Positions 1-8,443 of a stretch of 18,958 nucleotides of DNA are shown piece after piece. Position 1 is the first letter of the stretch, and each line of letters opens with the position of its first letter. Origin of the DNA: Candidatus Latescibacterota bacterium (lineage in GTDB: Bacteria; Latescibacterota; UBA2968); NCBI GenBank assembly GCA_018650745.1, contig JABIFK010000593.1:1-18958 (forward strand), read 5' to 3'. The position numbers were made by a program, and so were the translations under genes. The notes beneath the pieces are model-generated. The model made no database searches and had not been told where the DNA came from. It saw only the letters and a list, made by a program, of their open reading frames with translations.

Positions 1-942
1 AACTTCATACGTTTGCACGCCCAACTTACCAACGATGTCAAATTCTTGTTCAAAATCTGTGTTTTGTTCAAGCTTTTTGACAAGGGCGGGATAGTTGGTT
101 AGGACATCTGCGATGTGCACGCCGACCACTTCTTTTTCTGATATGTTGAACATTTTTCGAGCAGATGGATTGATGTCTGCAATGCGATTTTGAACGTCGA
201 TAACCAAAACACCGTCTTCAATATTTTCAAGTACTGTATCTCGTGCAATGGGAATGACATCTAAAAAGTGGAACCGTAAAAAACTCCAAAAAGCAGTTAG
301 GCCCATGAGGGTAAACGCAAAAGGTGTGAGGTCTAGGCGGGGAAAGGGGCTGTGGCCCGATAGGTAAACTGCGTTGGCCACCCAAGGGGATAAGATGCCA
401 ATCAATAATGTGGCTGCTTGTCTGCGATAGAGGCGATCTCCACGCGTGAGCAACCGCGCCATGAGCAGAGACCCCCAGCCCATAATGACATATGAATACG
501 CGGCATGAACCCAAAAATATGTGCCAAACTCTGTGTCTAAGACGGCAAAACCATTTGATGTATCGATGTCAACGCGGCTGTACAACAAACCGTGCAAGCC
601 GTTTGTCCAAGCAATTAAAACGGTTAAGATGGGCTCTATAAGCAAATAAGACAAATAAGGGGCTGGGCGCCCAAGATAGCGCAACATAAACGCCACCAAA
701 AACCCAGGCACACCCACAATGCCTATAAAAGCAATGTTTGACCAAAATATTTTGTCCGGAATTTCGACGCTGGCCATTTCTAAAGCATAAGCCGCTGCCC
801 ACACTGTGGATGACAGCATAATGCCCATAAACCACCACATATCTACCGTGAGGCGACGGTACCAGGTATAAAGCGCGGTGCCCAAAGCAGCCAATGCCGA
901 TAAGAGGAGGGGGATGGTATAAGGTGTGTATTGCCAGATCAC
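1..942 (-). CDS. 7TM-PAS sensor histidine kinase, N-terminal part (runs off window)
   Basis: The reverse strand is open for 314 codons from a GTG at 942 to the window edge. The product begins VIWQYTPYTIPLLLSAL and has about seven hydrophobic segments in residues 1-225, typical of the histidine-kinase N-terminal 7TM region. A PAS segment follows (ENIEDGVLVIDVQNRIADIN); the kinase core lies outside the window. It is a clear paralogue of the kinase just upstream, which begins MILQFTPYTIPLICAALL, and this alignment is why I chose GTG 942. The ATG at 956 hits a stop after five codons, and no ATG upstream is in frame. The GTG lies 10 nt past the stop of the upstream kinase, so the two are probably cotranscribed. 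The role, sensing an unknown signal at the inner membrane and phosphorelay, is inferred from the family. No good Shine-Dalgarno is visible. Confidence 0.88.
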   Translation of the reverse strand, partial: MIWQYTPYTIPLLLSALAALGTALYTWYRRLTVDMWWFMGIMLSSTVWAAAYALEMASVEIPDKIFWSNIAFIGIVGVPGFLVAFMLRYLGRPAPYLSYLLIEPILTVLIAWTNGLHGLLYSRVDIDTSNGFAVLDTEFGTYFWVHAAYSYVIMGWGSLLMARLLTRGDRLYRRQAATLLIGILSPWVANAVYLSGHSPFPRLDLTPFAFTLMGLTAFWSFLRFHFLDVIPIARDTVLENIEDGVLVIDVQNRIADINPSARKMFNISEKEVVGVHIADVLTNYPALVKKLEQNTDFEQEFDIVGKLGVQTYEV

Positions 943-952
943 GATTGTTTGC

Positions 953-3151
953 TCATGGGGTGTCCAATGTGCTGTTGATGACGTCTATCAATTGTCCAGG
1001 TGTAAAAGGTTTGGACAAATAGTTATCCATTCCGGCGTCTAAGAAGCGTTCCCGGTCTCCAGTCATGGCATGTGCCGTGAGTGCGATGATGGGAATGTGT
1101 GTGCTCGTTTCCTTTTCTTTGGTGCGAATGATTTGGGTGGCTTCAAAACCATCCATTTCGGGCATCTGTCCGTCCATAAGAATGAGGTCGAAGGATTGTT
1201 TCTCAAATAGTATAATGGCTTCTTGTCCATTTTGAGCGGTTGTTACTGTGCAGGCCAATTTTTTCAAAATGCCTTGGGCAAATACTTGGTTAACAGAATT
1301 GTCTTCGACAAGCAAAACACGTAATTCAGATTTTGTAAGGCGCATGCCTTGCTCTGGTGTCGGTGTCGTTTCTATAGAACTTTTTTTCCTTTTTGCAAAC
1401 ACCACAGTAAAATGAAAACAACTGCCTTGGTTGAGTTCACTTTCGACCCACATACGCCCCCTCATCATTTCAACCAAGCGCGATGATATGGCCAAGCCCA
1501 AACCCGTACCACCATATTGGCGCGTCATAGAGGCGTCTGCTTGAGAGAAGGCTTCGAAAATGACTTCTTGTTTGTCTTTGGATATGCCAATGCCCGTGTC
1601 GGTGACAGAAATATGCAGACTGAGGGTTTGTTCGGTTTGATCTTCTAAGTCAACCAACACAGAAACGTAACCCGATTCGGTAAATTTGATGGCATTGCTG
1701 GTCAAATTGATGATGATTTGATTGAGTCGATCCGGGTCTCCCATTAAGACACCGGGTACGTCGGGGGTGATGTTCCATTCGAATCTCAGGTTCTTTTGTT
1801 GGGCTTGAATGGCCAAAGGATTGAGGGCAATATCCAACATTTCTTCTACGGCAAATGGTGTGGGGTCTAATTCTAATTTACCCGCTTCAATGCGAGAAAA
1901 GTCTAAGACATCGTTAATGACTGTAAGCAACAAATTGGCCGATTTGCGTACCGTTTTCAGATATTTTTTTTGTTCTGTATCTAACTGTGTGTCTAAGAGC
2001 AATTCAGACATGCCCAAAATGCCATTCATAGGCGTGCGAATTTCGTGGCTCATATTGGCCAAAAACTCACTCTTGGCTTTGTTGGCTGCTTCGGCCAATT
2101 CTTTTGAAGCACGCAAGTCACGTTCGACTTCTTTGAGCCACGTGATGTCGTGGATGAGCAAGACCCGACAGAGCACAAGACCCAAGCGGTCGTGGAGGGA
2201 TGAGATGCGGAGTTCGTAGACAAGTGGAATGGGACCGTTTTCGATGACGACTTCTTCGTGGGCATTTTCGACATTGGTAAACCGTGCGACAAGATCGGGG
2301 AATTCTGAGAAAACATCGGAAGCATATCGTCCAATGAGATTTTCGTTGGGGCGATTCATCAGCCGAAGCGTGCCGGGGTTGTAGTCGATCACGCGATTTT
2401 CAGAGTCAAAAACAATAATGCCATCTTCCATGCCGTCGATAACAGTATCACGTGCAATGGGCACGACTGTGAGTAATTGAAACCGAAAGGCACCCCAAAA
2501 AGTGGCCAAACCCATCACGATGAATGCAAAGGGTGTCAGGTCTAAATGGGGGAATGGATTGAGGCCGAACAGATAGATAATATTGGCTGTCCAGGGGGTT
2601 AGTAGGCCAATGAGGATGGCGGTGGTTTGGCTGCGATAGAGCTGAGGTACATGAATAAGACGACGCACCAAGAGAATAGAGCCCCAAATCAAAAGCACGT
2701 AGGAATAGGCTGTGTGGACCCAGAAATAGGTTCCGTGTTCGACAAGATAAACATCGAAGCTCCCAAGTGTTTCAATGTAGCGCCGGCTGTGCAATAATTC
2801 GTGGTAAGGATTTGTCCAGGCCATGATGAGGGTGATGATGGGCTCAATCCATAACCATTTGAGAGACACATTTTGTTGGCCGGAATAGTGTTTGGTAAAA
2901 ACCAGCCAAAAAGATGGTACGGCCAACACACCAAAATACATCAGGTTTGTGCACAAGACTTTGGTGGGTAGTGAAACAAAGGACAATTCTATGGCATAAA
3001 ATGCGGACCATTGTGCGGTACCAATCATGAGTGCGGCAAATGGACCTGCACCATTTGTGTCTCTGTGTTGCCAGGCATAAATACCCAAACCAAACGCCAG
3101 CAAGGCAGCGCAAATAAGAGGGATGGTGTAGGGTGTGAATTGAAGGATCAT
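953..3151 (-). CDS. Hybrid sensor histidine kinase (7TM-PAS-HisKA-HATPase-REC)
   Basis: This is a complete hybrid kinase of about 732 residues counted from the ATG at 3151. In order: 7TM N-terminal region (about 1-230); PAS (about 240-345, DGMEDGIIVFDSENRVIDYN); HisKA with phospho-acceptor His369 in FLANMSHEIRTPMNG; HATPase with N-box NLTSNAIKF and G-boxes DTGIGIS and GGTGLGLAI; C-terminal receiver starting RVLLVEDN with phospho-acceptor Asp660 in LILMDGQMPEMDG and the lysine of LSKPF. The frame extends to a TTG at 3217, adding a hydrophobic 22-residue stretch. I prefer ATG 3151 because it matches the start of the neighbouring paralogue. The receiver suggests a multistep phosphorelay to a phosphotransfer protein not present here. 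It is the middle member of a three-copy array, with a complete-looking neighbour downstream and a relic upstream. The ligand cannot be deduced. Confidence 0.93.
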   Translation of the reverse strand: MILQFTPYTIPLICAALLAFGLGIYAWQHRDTNGAGPFAALMIGTAQWSAFYAIELSFVSLPTKVLCTNLMYFGVLAVPSFWLVFTKHYSGQQNVSLKWLWIEPIITLIMAWTNPYHELLHSRRYIETLGSFDVYLVEHGTYFWVHTAYSYVLLIWGSILLVRRLIHVPQLYRSQTTAILIGLLTPWTANIIYLFGLNPFPHLDLTPFAFIVMGLATFWGAFRFQLLTVVPIARDTVIDGMEDGIIVFDSENRVIDYNPGTLRLMNRPNENLIGRYASDVFSEFPDLVARFTNVENAHEEVVIENGPIPLVYELRISSLHDRLGLVLCRVLLIHDITWLKEVERDLRASKELAEAANKAKSEFLANMSHEIRTPMNGILGMSELLLDTQLDTEQKKYLKTVRKSANLLLTVINDVLDFSRIEAGKLELDPTPFAVEEMLDIALNPLAIQAQQKNLRFEWNITPDVPGVLMGDPDRLNQIIINLTSNAIKFTESGYVSVLVDLEDQTEQTLSLHISVTDTGIGISKDKQEVIFEAFSQADASMTRQYGGTGLGLAISSRLVEMMRGRMWVESELNQGSCFHFTVVFAKRKKSSIETTPTPEQGMRLTKSELRVLLVEDNSVNQVFAQGILKKLACTVTTAQNGQEAIILFEKQSFDLILMDGQMPEMDGFEATQIIRTKEKETSTHIPIIALTAHAMTGDRERFLDAGMDNYLSKPFTPGQLIDVINSTLDTP

Positions 3152-3265
3152 GAAAGGCTCAATGAAGGTAAAAGTAAAAAATAAAAAGGCAAAAGTGAGT
3201 GATACGGCAGACGGCAAAAAGTGCGTTTCAACTAAATGTATAGACCATGTTTGTCGTTTGCTGCC

Positions 3266-3367
3266 TTAAGTATTTTTTAATACGCAATTGATGATGTCTA
3301 TTAATTGCCCTGGTGTGAAGGGTTTGCTCAAATAATCGTCCATTCCGGCGTCTAAGAACCGTTTGCG
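3266..3367 (-). pseudogene. Relic of a third hybrid kinase: receiver-domain C-terminus only
   Basis: Reading the minus strand from about 3367 to a TAA at 3266 gives RKRFLDAGMDDYLSKPFT followed by PGQLIDIINCVLKNT. This matches the last residues of the adjacent kinase (RERFLDAGMDNYLSKPFT, PGQLIDVINSTLDTP) almost position for position. Homology stops abruptly at about 3368, where AT-rich sequence begins (ATAAATAAAGATG on the plus strand), so the kinase body has been lost. The relic lies about 115 nt upstream of the intact kinase's start, which implies an ancestral array of three tandem kinases. It has no start codon and is not expected to be functional. Confidence 0.85.
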
Positions 3368-3409
3368 GATTGATAAATAAAGATGAATATAATATATGTG
3401 ATAGATAAT

Positions 3410-3452
3410 AAAAAGAAATCCCTCGGGTTTTGAGACCGAGGGATTTCTTTTT
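3410..3452 (-). terminator. Rho-independent terminator, bidirectional symmetry
   Basis: There is a perfect 17-bp stem (3410-3426 with 3436-3452) around a 9-nt loop. The GC-rich core is CCCTCGG/CCGAGGG and the stem is flanked by A and T tracts, so it can terminate in either direction. It lies 17 nt past the stop of the heparinase-like gene and therefore ends that minus-strand operon. It also insulates the kinase array beyond it. Confidence 0.92.
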
Positions 3453-3468
3453 GACGAATATTGTTCTG

Positions 3469-5415
3469 TTATTTGACTGTTGCTTGACCGTTTTTGATAG
3501 GAATATGAACTGTAATCTCATCTACTTTTACAGTTACACCCACAGCATCAACCGCGAGCAGTTCTGTATTTACGTTGGGAACGATGCCTTTTCCTGGTGT
3601 AATGACCCAGGCAAAGATGGCATCACCGTCAATATTGGTTCTGTACGTCACACAAGGTGACGCGGCTTTGTGGTTGTATTCGCGACTGTACCAGCCTTGA
3701 ATGAAGGGTTCTTCTTGGCCTTGGGTCATTTCAATGTCCCAATGGGTATCACCTATAGGCGTGATGCGAACATTGCCTTTGTCGGTATCTGTTGAGGTGA
3801 CGGTTGTTCCATCGATTTCGACGGTGCAGTCGGGGTGATAATGCCACAAGCCTTGAATGCTGCGAGGACGATCTGTGGTCATGCGATCGACCACGACCCA
3901 GAATTTGTTGCGTACATAAACCATTGCACGGGTGTGTGTGGCTTTACCATCGAGATCGATATAACCTGCGGTGAAAGAACCACGCGCATAATCAAAATTG
4001 TCGGTAATTTGATAGACATCTTCGGCCAGCGGCTCGGTGACTTCTTTCACATCTGCGTCTTGAACTTTTCCATCTATAAGGAGGGTGTTGTGTGCTGCGG
4101 TGCTTCGAATGAAGTCGCGCCATTTGTCTCTTTTATAATATAATCGTCCCGCATCAACCAATATGTCTCGCCCAAATGCTGCAACGGAGAGGTGCAGTTT
4201 GTCGTTGTGCTGATGTCCAATGCCCCAAGGGCCTACGTCAAACATGGCCCAGTGGGCATTTGCGTCCCATCCACTGCGCATAATCAATTGCCCTGCCCAC
4301 GGGAACATGATGGATGGCGAACCATTGGGTTGTTCACCTTCTTGGCCGTTGGAAGCAATATAGGCCCAGTCGGGTCGTTTGTATCTGGGGGCGACTTGCA
4401 AAAGGCGAGGGCGATTAAAGTCTAAGTTGGAGTCGTTGTTTAAAACACCGTGTCCGTCGGGTCGCATAGAATACGCCCAATAATTCCACATGTTTTCCAA
4501 ACCTTCGTACCACATTTTGGGGACGTCGCGACCGGCTTTTTCAAAAAGATCGGCGTATCTTTGAAATGAAGACAAGCTCGCGCCGTGATAATGGCTCGCC
4601 AATTCTTTTTGAGGGCCATCGGGATAAATCTGTCGTTTCATTTCAGGTAGGAGGGTGCGGGTTGCGTAGCCTATCCATTCATCGGCATTTTTGTATTCTG
4701 GCCATTGAAGCCCGCCATTGGCCAATGCACACATTTGCATGGCCAACCAGTTGCCACCCGGGTTGTGAAAGTTTTGTGTGTAGTGTGCATGATCGGGGAT
4801 GCTTGAGAGAATGAGAATGCGCGTGGCAGGTTTGAGTGCGTCGTCTTCGGCCAAAGCATAAAAGATGCGCGCCCAAACATTGATACGACTCATGGTTTCT
4901 AAGCCGCGCCACCTTGGATCTCCAGTATGTTCGTTTGGATAGGGATTGACTTGCACCCATTCGTGAATGTGGTCATTGATGCGGTTTACATAAGATGGAT
5001 TGCCTGTTTTTTTATAGGCACTTAATAGGATATGGAGGTGATTGTGGCGGTTTAAGAAGTATGCCCATTCGCGGTCGTCATTGGGGCCGCGATGTGTCCA
5101 GTCCAATGAACCATCTGCTTGATGTGGCACTGTGCCCGTGACATCTTGGAAGGTGAAGGTGTCTTGCAAAATTTGTTCTGCAGCTGCGTGTGTATCATTA
5201 CTTGGCGATACAGGTTTCATGACCTGTTTTGCTGTGTTGGCTTTTTCTCGATAGTAGTCGATGAGCTTTTGGCAAGCGTCTATCTTGTTGCCTGCCTCAT
5301 AAGCAGCTTTGACGTGCTCCAATCCTTGATGGTCTAAGTTTAATGCGTCGAACATATGATCTACACGTGTTTCTTGTGTTTCACAAACCCACTCAATTGT
5401 TGTTGCGTCTGACAT
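3469..5415 (-). CDS. Heparinase II/III-like polysaccharide lyase
   Basis: This is a predicted lyase of about 648 residues. An N-terminal alpha-helical toroid (about 60-360) carries the ASHYHGASL segment around 273-281, as in heparinase II/III N domains. The C-terminal beta-sandwich domain begins near 380, with GHQHNDKLHLSVAAFGRDIL at about 400-419 and RSTAAHNTLLIDG at about 437-449; these are hallmark heparinase II/III-like motifs. The family cleaves uronate-containing polysaccharides by beta-elimination using Tyr/His residues; the exact substrate cannot be read from sequence. The frame also opens at GTG 5433, but ATG 5415 has an AAGG about 10 nt upstream and sits 14 nt after the stop of the DUF1499 gene, so I prefer it. 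No signal peptide is visible (MSDATTIEW), suggesting cytoplasmic action on imported oligosaccharides or non-classical export. A terminator follows. Confidence 0.9.
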   Translation of the reverse strand: MSDATTIEWVCETQETRVDHMFDALNLDHQGLEHVKAAYEAGNKIDACQKLIDYYREKANTAKQVMKPVSPSNDTHAAAEQILQDTFTFQDVTGTVPHQADGSLDWTHRGPNDDREWAYFLNRHNHLHILLSAYKKTGNPSYVNRINDHIHEWVQVNPYPNEHTGDPRWRGLETMSRINVWARIFYALAEDDALKPATRILILSSIPDHAHYTQNFHNPGGNWLAMQMCALANGGLQWPEYKNADEWIGYATRTLLPEMKRQIYPDGPQKELASHYHGASLSSFQRYADLFEKAGRDVPKMWYEGLENMWNYWAYSMRPDGHGVLNNDSNLDFNRPRLLQVAPRYKRPDWAYIASNGQEGEQPNGSPSIMFPWAGQLIMRSGWDANAHWAMFDVGPWGIGHQHNDKLHLSVAAFGRDILVDAGRLYYKRDKWRDFIRSTAAHNTLLIDGKVQDADVKEVTEPLAEDVYQITDNFDYARGSFTAGYIDLDGKATHTRAMVYVRNKFWVVVDRMTTDRPRSIQGLWHYHPDCTVEIDGTTVTSTDTDKGNVRITPIGDTHWDIEMTQGQEEPFIQGWYSREYNHKAASPCVTYRTNIDGDAIFAWVITPGKGIVPNVNTELLAVDAVGVTVKVDEITVHIPIKNGQATVK

Positions 5416-5429
5416 AGTGTGGCGACCTT

Positions 5430-5873
5430 TCACTGTTGAAACAAGGTTTTGATATTTTCCATTCGCTTATAGTTCACACCCATATCTGAATGCCCCAATC
5501 GTGCCGCTGCCCGAAAATGAATCAGGCTGTCTTCAAACGAAAATTCAACGTCATCGGGAAATCCAAAAAAAGGAGACCGGAACTCAATCCAAATATATTC
5601 CGAGTCTTCTTTGATGAGCGTTGTATGTGGCAACTGGTTTAGAATCTGTAGCAATTTTTGCCGGGCCGCTTCACGGTCTCCAGAATATGGAATCGGCTCC
5701 ATATGTTGTTCTGTATTTCCGCTTTGTGTTGCTACACCGTTCGGTTTTTTTGGCAAAGGCAAAAGCTTCCCATCGTGAATGCCCAATTCAGGTTGCGATG
5801 CCGTTTTTGCCCACACCATTCCCATAAGAACAAAGAGCAACACAATACCTGCCAAAACCAACAAAGCTTTCAT
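5430..5873 (-). CDS. DUF1499 family protein, N-terminally membrane-anchored
   Basis: This 147-residue protein has an N-terminal hydrophobic segment (MKALLVLAGIVLLFVLMGMV), either a membrane anchor or an uncleaved signal. A DUF1499-type domain follows: LGIHDGKLLPLPKKPNGVAT near 30, IKEDSEYIWIEFRSPFFGFPDDVEF near 93-117, and the terminal RLGHSDMGVNYKRMENI. DUF1499 proteins are usually about this size and have no established biochemical function. A good Shine-Dalgarno (GAGGG) lies 5-6 nt before the ATG. The gene leads a two-gene unit with the heparinase-like lyase, whose start lies 14 nt after this stop. A functional link with the lyase is only a neighbourhood inference; DUF1499 genes occur in many contexts. 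Confidence 0.85.
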   Translation of the reverse strand: MKALLVLAGIVLLFVLMGMVWAKTASQPELGIHDGKLLPLPKKPNGVATQSGNTEQHMEPIPYSGDREAARQKLLQILNQLPHTTLIKEDSEYIWIEFRSPFFGFPDDVEFSFEDSLIHFRAAARLGHSDMGVNYKRMENIKTLFQQ

Positions 5874-6022
5874 ATCACCCTCAAAATTAGAAATAAGTAA
5901 TACAATTCAATGATCCATCCAGTCAAAAATGATTTTACGCGCAGAATCTCTTCAGCTATTGTGTTTATAAAAATGCTTTCGCTGGCAGGCCACATTATCT
6001 CTTGTGCTCACTAGAAGTATTT

Positions 6023-8083
6023 TTACTTAGATACCTCTACCAGTTTCTGGATCTGATCTTCTAACCGTTCCACCGCCTGAACATAAACCTCCATCCACGC
6101 TCCCAAACCATTCTCGTCTTTTTGCTCAATCTCCCACCGTAATCCCGGTAACATCCAAGGCGCATACCCCTCAAACGGATCTTCAGCACCAAACAAAGAC
6201 TGACTCCAAGGTCGTTCTTGCAGACCATTGGGATGCAACCATGCCTGTTCCAAACCAATCAATTGCAGATTGATATTTTTTAGAACTTCAGGATCTTCAA
6301 GATGTGTATCACGTTGTGTTTCGAATTGCTTGCTGATCGTTAATAGCTTTTGAATTGGCTGATCGAATATCGTTTTGTCAAACGGCACGTCCAACTCTTT
6401 CGCACGTTGCGACAGGGCTTCAAGATGTATTTCAAAATCTGTGGCATATTGTGCGACCGAATAAGGAATCACATCGGCATTGGCAAACCGCAGTGCAATC
6501 ACGCCATTGATGGTGGCCATTGTTGGGCCCGAGATGAAATCGGGGTCGGCAAACTTTTCATACCAAGAGAGGTTGTCGTAGACCGAGTGGTAAACGGATA
6601 CACCGCTGGACATTGACAACGCTGCCGAGGGCACACCTGCATGTACATAAAACGGCAAATGATCTGATCCACCCCCCAAGTTGCCAAACGTGGCATGACC
6701 TGTTTTTTGAATGCGTTCCATCCATGTCTCGTGTATCGTTTTGTTCTGGGTTGGATGGTTTATTGATTGTGCTGCTTCTTCGATGGTCCCTTTGAGCGAT
6801 GGTGAGGCTGCTGCGACAAATGCCAAACCCGTTGCTGCCATGTCGGCATTGATATACGCGACAGCTTTGGTGGATAATTCGGATTCAAATTCTTCAACCC
6901 ACTCCGTAGATCCCATAATGCCAAATTCTTCGGCATCCCAATGCGCAATACGAATGCTGCGTTTGGGGTGGTGACCTGTTGCTTTGAGTTTACCCAATGC
7001 TTCCGAAAGCGTCAATAACAGGGCCGTACCGCTGTTGGGGTCTGAGGTGCCAAATGCCCAAGCATCGTAGTGGCAACCGAGTATGATCCATTCGTCAGGT
7101 TTTTCATTACCCCAGAGGGTGCCAATGACATTGGTGGCTTTGGTTTGCTCACAGGTTTGATGCACGCAGACCCGCACCGTTAATTCTGAACCGCCTGTGA
7201 TGCGATAGGTAAAAGGTAGGCCGCCTTGCCAGGCATAAGGAACAGGTTGGCCTGCCATGTGTTTGATGATTTCGATGGCAGAACCATAAGGAAGAGGGGC
7301 AACGGGGATTTTGGGTAGTGCAACATCAGAAACGTCTAATCGTTGGGTATCTGACAAGGCTGGCTGACCGGGGGTGAGTGGGTCACCTGGATAAGGCAAG
7401 GTTAACAAGGATCCGCGTTGGATGGCACTGTCATTGGCAAAACGCCCTTCGGGGTATGTGGCGCCTTTTGCATATCCCATATCGGCGGGGTCGGTACACA
7501 TCAGCACCGCGGCAGCACCCATTTCTTGGGCATATTTGACTTTATATCCGCGATAATTCATGCCATAACGAGCCAGCACAATTTTGCCCGTGATGGAAAT
7601 GCCCATTTCGCGCAGGCGTTCAAAGTCTTCTTTTCGGCCATAATTGGCATAAACAATCTCTGCGGTGACGTCACCCGAGCCCGAAAAAGCGACCCATCCG
7701 GGTGTGAGGTCTGGGTGAGCAGAGTAGGGATCGTCTTTGATGATGTTTTCTTGATTGTTTAGTGGGATGCGTGTGGGGGTGACAAGGGCTACAAAAGGCG
7801 GTGTGCCACTCTTTGGCGCGTAGACATTATACTCATAGGTGGCCACATCTAATCCGGCTTGGTGCATCACTTCACCGAGATAATCGCCTACTTGTCGGTT
7901 TGCAACGGAGCCAAAAGGGTGGGGTACTTTGGTGATTTGGGTTAAATGCGTGCGAAAACTTTCTGACGTGGGCAATGTTTTTAAATGATTTTCTAATGCG
8001 AGCTGTTCGTTGTCTTGTTTAAATCCGATCAAGGTGAATCTCCCTGTGCGCATGATGCCCCATGTTTGGGACATTTGTGTCAC
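6023..8083 (-). CDS. M28 family metallopeptidase, glutamate carboxypeptidase II-like (PA + M28 + dimerisation)
   Basis: This protein of up to 686 residues has the three-part layout of the GCPII/transferrin-receptor family: a PA insert (about 130-290, with ITGKIVLARYGMNYRG), the M28 zinc peptidase core and a C-terminal helical dimerisation domain. All di-zinc ligands are recognisable: His338 (GCHYDAW), Asp348 (SDPNSG), Glu386 with catalytic Glu385 (DAEEFG), Asp414 (INADMA) and His499 (VYHSVYD). Spacings of 10, 38 and 28 residues match human GCPII. It probably releases C-terminal residues from small peptides. The start is uncertain: the frame opens at GTG 8083, with ATGs at 8074 and 8053, but a strong AGGGAGA lies 6 nt before a TTG at 8032 that would also begin the conserved region. 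No signal peptide is seen for any start. It stands alone, without an operon partner. Confidence 0.93.
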   Translation of the reverse strand: MTQMSQTWGIMRTGRFTLIGFKQDNEQLALENHLKTLPTSESFRTHLTQITKVPHPFGSVANRQVGDYLGEVMHQAGLDVATYEYNVYAPKSGTPPFVALVTPTRIPLNNQENIIKDDPYSAHPDLTPGWVAFSGSGDVTAEIVYANYGRKEDFERLREMGISITGKIVLARYGMNYRGYKVKYAQEMGAAAVLMCTDPADMGYAKGATYPEGRFANDSAIQRGSLLTLPYPGDPLTPGQPALSDTQRLDVSDVALPKIPVAPLPYGSAIEIIKHMAGQPVPYAWQGGLPFTYRITGGSELTVRVCVHQTCEQTKATNVIGTLWGNEKPDEWIILGCHYDAWAFGTSDPNSGTALLLTLSEALGKLKATGHHPKRSIRIAHWDAEEFGIMGSTEWVEEFESELSTKAVAYINADMAATGLAFVAAASPSLKGTIEEAAQSINHPTQNKTIHETWMERIQKTGHATFGNLGGGSDHLPFYVHAGVPSAALSMSSGVSVYHSVYDNLSWYEKFADPDFISGPTMATINGVIALRFANADVIPYSVAQYATDFEIHLEALSQRAKELDVPFDKTIFDQPIQKLLTISKQFETQRDTHLEDPEVLKNINLQLIGLEQAWLHPNGLQERPWSQSLFGAEDPFEGYAPWMLPGLRWEIEQKDENGLGAWMEVYVQAVERLEDQIQKLVEVSK

Positions 8084-8181
8084 AAAATGAATGGATATGA
8101 ATGATGGTGTGTATGTGAGTGAGATTTTGTAAAATATTTATTTATAATATCTTAGGTTCTATTTTTGGTGGGCGGTTCATG

Positions 8182-8197
8182 TTGGCACATACCTTGC
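8182..8197 (+). promoter_or_regulatory. Sigma-54 (-24/-12) promoter candidate
   Basis: The sequence TTGGCACATACCTTGC fits the RpoN consensus (TTGGCAC, five bases, TTGC) with exact GG-to-GC spacing. It lies in a gene-free region and points into the tandem RNA structure. Transcription would start near 8209. Just upstream, 8129-8154 is very AT-rich (TAAAATATTTATTTATAATA), as expected of a bending or IHF-type region. I see no clear activator-binding dyad. Chance occurrence of one such site is possible. Confidence 0.6.
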
Positions 8198-8231
8198 GAT
8201 ACTAATAGGGCGTAACACAACAAACTGCTTA

Positions 8232-8311
8232 CGTTGCATCAGTGGCTTACACACAGTCAGTACAATACCTGACACGGCACACAATATGCCAGCCAAAATG
8301 CCAAGATGACG
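8232..8311 (+). ncRNA. Structured RNA element, copy A of a tandem pair
   Basis: This segment can be folded by eye into a three-way-junction-like structure. The closing stem pairs 8232-8234 with 8309-8311, then 8237-8240 with 8305-8308 across a TG bulge, then 8244-8246 with 8300-8302. Two inner hairpins follow: 8256-8260 with 8269-8273 (GTCAG/CTGAC, 8-nt loop) and 8276-8279 with 8287-8290 (GGCA/TGCC). Copy B, about 213 nt downstream, forms the same helices with compensatory pair changes, and both share GTTGCATC, CTGACACGGC and CAAAATGC. I do not recognise a known riboswitch class. It could be an aptamer, a protein-binding leader or a small-RNA domain. Confidence 0.65.
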
Positions 8312-8368
8312 GAGCAGACGCAAGATCTTTTAAATTTTACACTGTTCTTCTGTTTTAAGGAGCATCTC

Positions 8369-8386
8369 ATGTTCTTCGCTTGGTAA
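8369..8386 (+). CDS. Mini-ORF A (MFFAW), possible leader peptide
   Basis: An ATG is preceded by TAAGGAGCATCTC, a good Shine-Dalgarno at about 8 nt spacing, and encodes only MFFAW before TAA. It lies 58 nt after structured copy A, and an equivalent ATG with its own Shine-Dalgarno lies 215 nt downstream after copy B. The matched placement is the only argument that it is real; five codons can occur by chance. If translated, it would act as a cis-regulatory leader rather than as a protein. Confidence 0.35.
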   Translation: MFFAW

Positions 8387-8390
8387 GCCA

Positions 8391-8414
8391 GCCGACCGAT
8401 TTCCTTTCGGAGGC
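8391..8414 (+). other. Hairpin downstream of mini-ORF A
   Basis: GCC (8391-8393) pairs with GGC (8412-8414), and CCGA (8396-8399) pairs with TCGG (8407-8410), around a TTTCCTT loop. No T-tract follows, so this is not an intrinsic terminator. It occupies the position after mini-ORF A that the terminator occupies after mini-ORF B. Its right side contains TTCGGAGGCGA, repeated exactly at 8572-8582 as the ribosome-binding site of mini-ORF B. Confidence 0.4.
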
Positions 8415-8443
8415 GACCGCGTATCGTTCGTAACACGAATCAA

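Noticed and set aside
3228..3521. 97-codon minus-strand frame between the kinase and the heparinase-like gene
   Set aside because: It reads the kinase relic and the terminator out of frame.
6015..6028. AAGTA-TTTT-TACTT palindrome at the end of the M28 gene as a terminator
   Set aside because: The 5-bp AT-rich stem overlaps the stop codon and has no adequate T-tract in the direction of transcription.
8211..8240. Integron attC-like motifs in the tandem repeats
   Set aside because: The paired GTTRRRY/RYYYAAC core sites are not present and there are no cassette genes.
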